A stretch of DNA of 64,000 nt, taken from positions 186,001 through 250,000 of the forward strand of contig NZ_JAPJZH010000001.1 in assembly GCF_027889715.1 (NCBI RefSeq), written 5' to 3'. How positions within the stretch are numbered: position 1 is the stretch's first letter; every line of letters starts with the position of its first letter. Origin of the DNA: Allohoeflea poritis. GTDB taxonomy: Bacteria; Pseudomonadota; Alphaproteobacteria; Rhizobiales; Rhizobiaceae. Shown here piece after piece: positions 57,697 through 64,000 of this stretch. A model generated the notes under the pieces. The model saw nothing but the letters and a program-made list of their open reading frames with translations. It was not told the DNA's origin and searched no databases. The position numbers and the translations under genes were made by a program.

Positions 57697-58065
57697 ATGG
57701 CGACAACCTATTTCACGGAAGATCATGAATGGATCCGCGTTGATGGCGACGAAGCAGTCGTCGGAATTACCGATCACGCACAGGAACAGTTGGGAGATAT
57801 CGTTTTTGTCGAGCTGCCCGAAGCGGGTCAAAAGGTCAACAAGGGCGATGCGGTCATCGTCGTTGAATCCGTCAAGGCGGCATCCGACGTCTATGCGCCG
57901 GTTGCCGGCGAAGTCACGGCGGTCAACGACACGCTGGAGGGCGAGCCGGGACTGATCAACGACGCCGCGCAATCGGACGGCTGGCTCATGAAACTCAAGC
58001 TCGACGATGCGTCGCAGCTCGAGGGGCTGATGGACGAAGCCGCCTACAAGGCGATGGTTGGCTAA
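57697..58065 (+). CDS. gcvH: Glycine cleavage system H protein
   Basis: A 122-residue lipoyl carrier protein. The attachment lysine is K60 in [17 protein letters not shown]. It shuttles the aminomethyl group between GcvP and GcvT. Start is 3 bases after gcvT; a GAGGAGG ribosome site lies within the gcvT end. Confidence 0.97.
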   Translation: MATTYFTEDHEWIRVDGDEAVVGITDHAQEQLGDIVFVELPEAGQKVNKGDAVIVVESVKAASDVYAPVAGEVTAVNDTLEGEPGLINDAAQSDGWLMKLKLDDASQLEGLMDEAAYKAMVG

Positions 58066-58076
58066 CGGAGATTGTC

Positions 58077-60914
58077 ATGACAGTTCACAACCGCAAGGCG
58101 CCTGCCGACAGCAGGGATGAGATCCTGCCCTTTGTGGCACGGCACAACGGACCTGGACCGGAAGATGTCCGCACAATGCTGGCGGCCATTGGCGTTCCGT
58201 CCGTCGACACGCTGATCAGCCAGACCCTGCCCGAGGCCATCCGTTTTGACGGAACACTGGATCTTCCACCTGCGGCGGACGAGCATGATGCGCTTGCCGA
58301 GTTGCGCGCCAAGATCGAGGAAAATGTGGAAGCGCGGTCCTTCATCGGACAGGGCTATTACGGTTGCCGGGTACCGGCCGTCATCCAACGCAACCTTTTC
58401 GAAAACCCTGCCTGGTACACGGCCTACACGCCCTATCAGCCGGAAATCAGCCAGGGCCGGCTGGAAATGCTGTTCAATTTCCAGACGCTGGTCAGCGAGC
58501 TGACCGGCCTTCCCGTGGCCAATGCATCGCTGCTGGACGAAGCAACGGCCGTCGCGGAAGCAGCAGGCATGGCCTATCGGCATCACCGCATGAAGCGCCA
58601 TACCATTTCGGTTCACAACCGGCTTCATCCACAGTCGCGCACCGTGCTGGAAACCCGCATGGCACCGCTCGACATCAAGGTGAAAGACGGCGATCCGGAC
58701 GAGGACACAGCGGCCGTGGTGTTTTCCTGGCCGGACACGTTGGGCGGTTTCGAAGATCCGGCCGAAGTCGTCAAGAAGGCCAAGGATGCGGGCGCGCTCG
58801 TCATCGTGGTGACCGACCCGCTCGCGCTGACCTTGCTTCAGCCGCCTGGCGAATGGGGCGCCGACATCGTTGTCGGCTCGGCTCAGCGCTTCGGCGTGCC
58901 CATGGGTTTTGGGGGACCGCATGCCGCCTATATCGGCGTTGCGGAAAGCCTGACGCGCATCATGCCGGGCCGCCTTGTCGGGCAGTCCGTCGATGCGAAG
59001 GGAAATCCGGCATACCGGCTGGCGCTGCAGACCCGGGAACAGCATATTCGCCGCGACAAGGCGACATCGAATATCTGCACCGCCCAGGCATTGCTTGCCA
59101 ATATGGCGGCCGCCTATGCGATCTGGCACGGCTCCGAGGGCCTGCGGGCCATTGCGACGCGGGTGTCTCAATATGCCGATCGATTTGCAGGCAGCCTCAA
59201 GGCCGGCGGCTATACGATTGCCAATGACCGTTTCTTCGACACGCTGGCTATCGGGGTAAATGGCACAGCACATGATCTGGAGAAGAAGGCGCGCGCCGCC
59301 GGCTACCTGATCCGGGTTATCGACGAGGACACGGTCGGCGTTTCATTCGACGAGACGGCAAGCGACCAGGATTTCACGGAACTCTGCACAATATTCGGTG
59401 TCAGCGAAGACCCGGCCGGGGGCAAGACACACCTCCCCGCCGGGCTGCGAACATCGCCTTTCCTGACCCAGGGTGTGTTTCACTCCATCAGGTCGGAAAC
59501 CGACATGATGCGCTATCTCCGGGTTCTGGCGGACAAGGATCTCGCCCTCGACCGGGCGATGATCCCGCTTGGATCGTGCACCATGAAGCTCAACGCGGCA
59601 GCGGAACTCGCGCCCGTCTCATGGCGCAAGATCGGCAACATTCATCCCTTCGCACCGGCGGAACACGTGACAGGCTATCGCAAGATGGTATCCGAGCTTG
59701 AGGACTGGCTGTGCCAGATCACGGGCTTTGCGGCCGTCAGCCTTCAGCCGAATGCGGGAAGCCAGGGTGAGTTTGCCGGGCTTACCGCGATAAGGCGCTA
59801 CCATGAATCGCGCGGCGAAGGCCATCGCGATGTCTGCCTCATCCCCTCCTCGGCGCACGGAACCAATCCGGCCAGCGCCTCGATGTCGGGGCTGCGGATC
59901 GTCGTCGTGAAATGCACGGATGGCGGTGATGTCGATCTGGAGGATCTGAAGGCAAAGGCCAGCGAGAACAGTGCGAATCTTGCTGCGCTGATGATCACCT
60001 ATCCGTCGACCCACGGCGTGTTCGAGCAGAAGATCAAGGATATCTGCGATATGGTCCACCAGCATGGCGGGCAGGTCTATTTCGACGGCGCCAACCTGAA
60101 TGCCATGGTAGGGCTGTCGCGGCCTTTCGAAATCGGCGCCGACGTCTGCCACATGAACCTGCACAAGACGTTCTGCATTCCCCATGGCGGCGGCGGGCCC
60201 GGCATCGGGCCCATCGGCGTCTCGGAGCACCTGAAGCCATTCCTTCCCGGAAATCCGCTGGAAGACGGCAGCGGGGCCGTGGCGGCGGCGGCGTTTGGAA
60301 GCGCCTCGATCCTGCCGATCTCGTGGATGTATATCCGCATGATGGGCGCCGACGGGCTGAAGGCGGCATCGGAAATGGCAATCCTGTCAGCCAATTACCT
60401 GGCTGCGCGGCTTGGCAAGGCGTTCGACATACTCTATCGCGGCGACAACGGCCGTGTTGCGCATGAGTGCATCATCGACACACGTCCGTTCAAGGAGACA
60501 GCCAATGTCAATGTCGAGGATATTGCAAAGCGTCTGATCGACTATGGCTTCCATGCTCCGACCATGTCCTGGCCGGTAGCCGGAACGCTGATGGTTGAGC
60601 CGACGGAGTCTGAACCGCTGGCGGAACTCGACCGTTTCTGCGATGCCATGATCGCGATCCATGCGGAAATCATGCGTATCGAGCATGGCGAATGGAGCAC
60701 GGACGACAATCCGCTGGTCAACGCGCCGCATACGGCCGAGATGGCCATTGCCGGCAAGTGGACGCACGGTTACGACACCATGCTTGCGGTCGCGCCGGGC
60801 GGTGCGGCGCAACTGACATCCAAATACTGGCCGCCGGTTGCCCGGGTCGACAATGTCTATGGCGACCGCAATCTCGTATGCACCTGTCCGCCGATCGAGC
60901 AATTGGCCAGCTGA
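58077..60914 (+). CDS. gcvP: Glycine dehydrogenase (decarboxylating), P protein
   Basis: A 945-residue PLP enzyme that decarboxylates glycine and loads GcvH. It is the single-chain (homodimeric) form with two homologous halves. The PLP lysine is K697 in [17 protein letters not shown], and [12 protein letters not shown] and [10 protein letters not shown] are conserved. The gap from gcvH is 11 bases. It converges on lpxB with 25 bases between stops. Confidence 0.97.
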   Translation: MTVHNRKAPADSRDEILPFVARHNGPGPEDVRTMLAAIGVPSVDTLISQTLPEAIRFDGTLDLPPAADEHDALAELRAKIEENVEARSFIGQGYYGCRVPAVIQRNLFENPAWYTAYTPYQPEISQGRLEMLFNFQTLVSELTGLPVANASLLDEATAVAEAAGMAYRHHRMKRHTISVHNRLHPQSRTVLETRMAPLDIKVKDGDPDEDTAAVVFSWPDTLGGFEDPAEVVKKAKDAGALVIVVTDPLALTLLQPPGEWGADIVVGSAQRFGVPMGFGGPHAAYIGVAESLTRIMPGRLVGQSVDAKGNPAYRLALQTREQHIRRDKATSNICTAQALLANMAAAYAIWHGSEGLRAIATRVSQYADRFAGSLKAGGYTIANDRFFDTLAIGVNGTAHDLEKKARAAGYLIRVIDEDTVGVSFDETASDQDFTELCTIFGVSEDPAGGKTHLPAGLRTSPFLTQGVFHSIRSETDMMRYLRVLADKDLALDRAMIPLGSCTMKLNAAAELAPVSWRKIGNIHPFAPAEHVTGYRKMVSELEDWLCQITGFAAVSLQPNAGSQGEFAGLTAIRRYHESRGEGHRDVCLIPSSAHGTNPASASMSGLRIVVVKCTDGGDVDLEDLKAKASENSANLAALMITYPSTHGVFEQKIKDICDMVHQHGGQVYFDGANLNAMVGLSRPFEIGADVCHMNLHKTFCIPHGGGGPGIGPIGVSEHLKPFLPGNPLEDGSGAVAAAAFGSASILPISWMYIRMMGADGLKAASEMAILSANYLAARLGKAFDILYRGDNGRVAHECIIDTRPFKETANVNVEDIAKRLIDYGFHAPTMSWPVAGTLMVEPTESEPLAELDRFCDAMIAIHAEIMRIEHGEWSTDDNPLVNAPHTAEMAIAGKWTHGYDTMLAVAPGGAAQLTSKYWPPVARVDNVYGDRNLVCTCPPIEQLAS

Positions 60915-60939
60915 CGCGGGACCGCGGAGGCGGAAGTCT

Positions 60940-62139
60940 TCAGCCTTCGCGGTTCTTTTCCACGAGTTCAAGCACGACGCCCGCCGCAATTTCCGCCGGC
61001 GGGCGGCTGGCGCGCATGGTGCGGCGGACATAGTCGAAACCGTGCAGCATCTCGTGGCGTTCCGGGGACAGATGGAGCAGCCGCTCCAATCGACGTGCGA
61101 TCAGGCCGGGCCGGATCATCTCCTGCATATATTCATTGATCAGGGGATAGTCGGCTATGAAATTCGGCAATGCCGCCGTCCAGGCCGTGATGCGGTGGAC
61201 GATGAGTTTCGATAGCGCATCGACCCGATAGGCCGAGATACAGGGCACACCGATGAGAGCCAGTTCCAGAAGAACTGTCCCTGATGCCGCCAGCGCCACG
61301 TCCGCCTCTTCGAATGCCTGCCATTTTTCCTCGGCGGTCGCAGTGACGCGGACCGGTATCTGCCAGTCCGCGACCGCAGCCCTGACACGCTCCTCCAGAC
61401 GCGGCAATGTCGGAATCTGGAACCGGACCTGTGGCATGCGCTCGGCCAGAACATGCGCCGTTTCCCTGAAGTCCGGAAGCAGCCTTTTGAGTTCTCCGCC
61501 ACGTGACCCGGGAAGGATCAGGCACAAGGGAGCCTCCGATACCGGCTGTGACTGCGAAATACTGTGGGAACGCCGCGCCATCTGGCCGGTTGCCGCCGCA
61601 AGCAGAGAAGCGTCCGAGGCAAGCCGGTGACCGACATAGGTCAATGGCGGTCCGCCAAGCTTCGATACGACATCCGCCTCGAAGGGAAATATCGACAGCA
61701 CGTGATCGACATAGTCCCGCATCCTGGGCGCCCGCTCCGGCTTCCACGCCCACACGGTCGGGCAGACATAATTGACGATCGGGAGGTTTGGCAGCACCTT
61801 GCGCACCCTGGACGCGACACGATGGGTGAATTCGGGACTGTCAATGATGACAAGCACATCCGGCTTCGCGGCTATGATCGCGTTGGTGGCTTTACGCAGA
61901 TGGCCGAGCAGTCTGGGAAGCTGCGCTACGATCTGTCCGACACCGATGATCGAAAGATCGTTGTAGTCGAACAGGGATACGAGGCCCTGGGCGGTCATCG
62001 CCTCGCCGCCAACGCCCACCAGATCGATGGGCCGATCTCCGTTGGCGTTCAACGCGGCGATCAGGTCCGCGCCAAGGAGGTCGCCGGATGGTTCCCCGGC
62101 GATAATGGCCAGTTTGAGAGGCGGTGGAAGCTCCTTCAT
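60940..62139 (-). CDS. lpxB: Lipid-A-disaccharide synthase
   Basis: A 399-residue GT19 enzyme that joins UDP-2,3-diacylglucosamine and lipid X to form the lipid A disaccharide. Motifs: IIAGEPSGDLLGADLI, VLVIIDSPEFTHRVA, CPTVWAWKPERAPRM, FPFEADV and LPGSRGGELKRLLP. It overlaps the lpxI stop by 4 bases; last gene of the operon. Confidence 0.96.
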   Translation of the reverse strand: MKELPPPLKLAIIAGEPSGDLLGADLIAALNANGDRPIDLVGVGGEAMTAQGLVSLFDYNDLSIIGVGQIVAQLPRLLGHLRKATNAIIAAKPDVLVIIDSPEFTHRVASRVRKVLPNLPIVNYVCPTVWAWKPERAPRMRDYVDHVLSIFPFEADVVSKLGGPPLTYVGHRLASDASLLAAATGQMARRSHSISQSQPVSEAPLCLILPGSRGGELKRLLPDFRETAHVLAERMPQVRFQIPTLPRLEERVRAAVADWQIPVRVTATAEEKWQAFEEADVALAASGTVLLELALIGVPCISAYRVDALSKLIVHRITAWTAALPNFIADYPLINEYMQEMIRPGLIARRLERLLHLSPERHEMLHGFDYVRRTMRASRPPAEIAAGVVLELVEKNREG

Positions 62140-63035
62140 GTTGAGCTGTCCGTCGAGAGAGTGGCCGGGTTTTCCCGATCAATGCCGACGACGAACAAGC
62201 CGCGCCGATCGGCTTCCTCGATGACGGTTTCCCGTTCGAGAACAAACGCCCTGCCCGCATCGACAGCGATGCCCGAAAGCCCTGCGACGTCAGCGTTGCG
62301 GACCGTATCCGGACCGATCGAAGGCAGATCCGCGCGCAGGTCCTGTTGCGGCTTGCACAGTTTCACAAGGACACCCTTGCGCGTCGCGGAGATGCGCCCG
62401 TTTGCGCGCATCTCCGCGACCCGCGCCAGCATACCGTCCGTTCCCTCGGCCCCCTCCAGCGCCACGATGCGCCCGCCGACCGCCACCGCACCCTGGCCGA
62501 CATCCAGCGCGCCGAGCGCATTGGCTGCCGCGCAGGCGGCGGTGATGTTCTTCACGTCATTGGCGCCGGGTTTGCGCTGCGTGATCGCTCCGTATTCGGC
62601 GAGCAGACCCGGAACGACCTCCTGGGCACCGACAACACGACAGCCGGCGGCTTCGATTATGGTGATGACCATGCGCAACAGCTTATCGTCGCCGCCGCTC
62701 GACAAGGCTCTCAGGATTGCCGGAAGGAAACGGACAAGGCGCAACGGTCCGCGCAGTTCAAGGAGTTCGGGGCGCCGGTTGACGCCACCCGACATGACAA
62801 CCCGGTCAATCTTCTTTTCCTTGAGCAAGGCGTGGATCCGCGCGGCATCTCCCAGCCCGACGCTCACCTGTTCGAACTCTGGCGGAATGTCGTTCGCCTC
62901 TCCCACGAGGCCGATGATGAAGGGATCGTCTCCCTGGTCCCGCGCCGCCCTTGCAATATCGAGCGGCAGGCGCCCCCGGCCGGCGATGATGGCCAGGCGT
63001 GCCTCGTTCCGCTGCGACCGGCCGTCGGGCTTCAT
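62136..63035 (-). CDS. lpxI: UDP-2,3-diacylglucosamine diphosphatase LpxI
   Basis: A 299-residue LpxI (DUF1009), which hydrolyses UDP-2,3-diacylglucosamine to lipid X by attack on the alpha phosphate. Its start LAIIAGRGRLPLDIARAARDQG and the conserved VGGRIVALEGAEGTDGMLAR and LPSIGPDTVRNADVAG blocks match. It replaces LpxH, which is a metallophosphatase. Start is 5 bases after lpxA. Confidence 0.94.
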   Translation of the reverse strand: MKPDGRSQRNEARLAIIAGRGRLPLDIARAARDQGDDPFIIGLVGEANDIPPEFEQVSVGLGDAARIHALLKEKKIDRVVMSGGVNRRPELLELRGPLRLVRFLPAILRALSSGGDDKLLRMVITIIEAAGCRVVGAQEVVPGLLAEYGAITQRKPGANDVKNITAACAAANALGALDVGQGAVAVGGRIVALEGAEGTDGMLARVAEMRANGRISATRKGVLVKLCKPQQDLRADLPSIGPDTVRNADVAGLSGIAVDAGRAFVLERETVIEEADRRGLFVVGIDRENPATLSTDSST

Positions 63036-63040
63036 GGCGT

Positions 63041-63853
63041 CTACGCCCTTTTTTCCTTTGCCGCAGAAGCAAGTCCGCGATGGCTTTCACCATCCATGAA
63101 TGAAAACAGATCCGCAAGAGCCGGAACGTTGTCGAATTCGTGCCGGATGGCCTCCAGATTTTGCCGCACAGTACCCTCGCCATGGAAAATCCGCTTGAAG
63201 GCACGCCGAACCGTATGGATTTCGGCCTTGCTCATCCCGGAACGCGACATGCCGATAACATTCAAGCCTCCGAGGATGCCGGGATTGCCGTTGAGCATGC
63301 CATAGGGAATCACATCCAGCGAACAGGCTGCAAGGCCGCCTACGAAAGCATGGTGGCCCACGCGGCAAAACTGATGTACCGCAGCGCCACCGCCCATGAT
63401 AACACGGTCACCGACCGTCACATGTCCGCCCAGCATGACGTTATTGGACAAAATGACATGGCTTCCGACATGGCAATCGTGGGCCACATGAGAATATGCG
63501 AGGAACATTGAGTGATTGCCGACGGACGTCACGCCACCGGCGTCGGGCATGCCCGTGTGCATGGTGACACCCTCGCGGATTAGGCAATCCGTTCCGATGC
63601 GCAGTTCAGTCTCTTCGCCCTTGTAGTTGACGTTTTGCGGCTCCGCACCGAGAGCAGCGCCATGAAAGACGGCGGTGCGTTCGCCGATTGCGGTCTTTCC
63701 CGTGACGACCACGTGACTCATGAGCCGAACACCATTGTCGAGCGTCACATCCTTGCCGACGAAGCAGAAGGGTCCGATCCATACATTCTCGCCGATGCGG
63801 GCGCCATCTTCGATGACGGATGATGGATGTATGCTGGCTGATGCAGCGATCAT
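63041..63853 (-). CDS. lpxA: UDP-N-acetylglucosamine acyltransferase
   Basis: A 270-residue left-handed beta-helix enzyme that starts lipid A synthesis by 3-O-acylation of UDP-GlcNAc. Hexapeptide repeats run through most of the protein (IGENVWIGPFCFVGKDVTLD, VILSNNVMLGGHVTVGDRV). The catalytic histidine lies in LAYSHVAHDCHVG. Its ATG overlaps the fabZ stop by one base. Confidence 0.97.
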   Translation of the reverse strand: MIAASASIHPSSVIEDGARIGENVWIGPFCFVGKDVTLDNGVRLMSHVVVTGKTAIGERTAVFHGAALGAEPQNVNYKGEETELRIGTDCLIREGVTMHTGMPDAGGVTSVGNHSMFLAYSHVAHDCHVGSHVILSNNVMLGGHVTVGDRVIMGGGAAVHQFCRVGHHAFVGGLAACSLDVIPYGMLNGNPGILGGLNVIGMSRSGMSKAEIHTVRRAFKRIFHGEGTVRQNLEAIRHEFDNVPALADLFSFMDGESHRGLASAAKEKRA

Positions 63854-64000
63854 TAAGCGGTACCTTCCTGTTCGTCTTTCACCAGCATCGCGCCCACATC
63901 TGCTTCGGCTACTTTTGTGCCATCGACGATGGCCTCACAATGAAATTTCCAGATGGTCCCGCGCTGTTTCAGCTTCTTGACGTGATATTCGACGCGGTCA
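63853..64000 (-). CDS. fabZ: 3-hydroxyacyl-ACP dehydratase FabZ, C-terminal fragment
   Basis: 48 C-terminal residues are readable to the window edge ([31 protein letters not shown]). They match the end of FabZ hotdog dehydratases, and the position immediately upstream of lpxA is the conserved one. The catalytic His/Glu lie beyond the window. Confidence 0.88.
   Translation of the reverse strand, partial: DRVEYHVKKLKQRGTIWKFHCEAIVDGTKVAEADVGAMLVKDEQEGTA

Noticed and set aside
61564-63099. 511-codon plus-strand frame across lpxB and lpxI
   Set aside because: Antisense to two conserved lipid A genes; composition is typical of a shadow frame.

Overview
The window is a compact, high-GC chromosomal segment of an alphaproteobacterium, most likely a member of the Hyphomicrobiales (Rhizobiales). 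Supporting signs are an NDUFA12-type complex I accessory protein next to a DUF2155 protein, a GTTC-N7-GTTC LexA operator between ssb and uvrA, LpxI instead of LpxH in the lipid A cluster, a DUF6455 protein behind a perfect FNR/FixK box, a RNase E with a large acidic insertion in its S1 domain, and a bo3-type quinol oxidase. Nearly every gene is a recognisable chromosomal housekeeping gene. I see no phage, integrase, CRISPR array, toxin-antitoxin pair or intact insertion sequence.

Layout. 1-10.4 kb: tail of an rRNA methyltransferase gene, an acyl-CoA ligase, an orphan GT-A-like glycosyltransferase, tRNA-Thr, NAD kinase, prfB with its +1 programmed frameshift, PBP1a and an AmiC-type amidase. 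10.4-21.7 kb: RNase E, an aminotransferase, an M48/TPR protease with a DsbA-like partner, aroQ-accB-accC (shikimate pathway and acetyl-CoA carboxylase), aat, DUF2155, NDUFA12 and a GNAT protein. 21.7-30.6 kb: gatB, a roughly 305-bp inverted-repeat element, an FNR-box-controlled DUF6455 gene, cyoABCD, minCDE and tRNA-Leu. 30.6-39.9 kb: lipB, a small ion channel, an XRE regulator, a formaldehyde detoxification block (frmA and fghA with a DUF188 protein and a GST-like protein between them), then on the minus strand tgt, queA, two cyclophilins and coaD. 39.9-46.4 kb: two tiny membrane-peptide genes, gyrA, MarC and AEC membrane proteins, and ssb. 46.4-56.2 kb: uvrA, DUF72, a HAD hydrolase, a cupin, nnrDE, glnB-glnA with a sigma-54 promoter, and a secreted alpha/beta hydrolase. 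56.2-64 kb: a tandem glycine riboswitch driving gcvT-gcvH-gcvP, then the lipid A operon fabZ-lpxA-lpxI-lpxB on the minus strand.

The functional groups fit together as follows. glnB/glnA handle nitrogen status and ammonia assimilation. gcvTHP degrades glycine under direct glycine sensing, and lipB supplies lipoyl groups usable by GcvH. frmA and fghA form a glutathione-dependent formaldehyde pathway. queA and tgt act in queuosine synthesis. uvrA, with ssb divergent from it, sits beside an SOS operator.

No wholly new multi-gene system is evident. The most interesting signals are: (i) an 11-bp pairing between the second glycine aptamer and the gcvT ribosome-binding region, which suggests a translational ON switch; (ii) a TGT enzyme that appears to have lost three of its four zinc ligands; (iii) the inverted-repeat element and the adjacent anaerobox/DUF6455 unit; and (iv) two unannotated-looking 38- and 44-residue membrane peptides in the coaD-gyrA gap, the first preceded by an 11-bp-phased TTCAG repeat.
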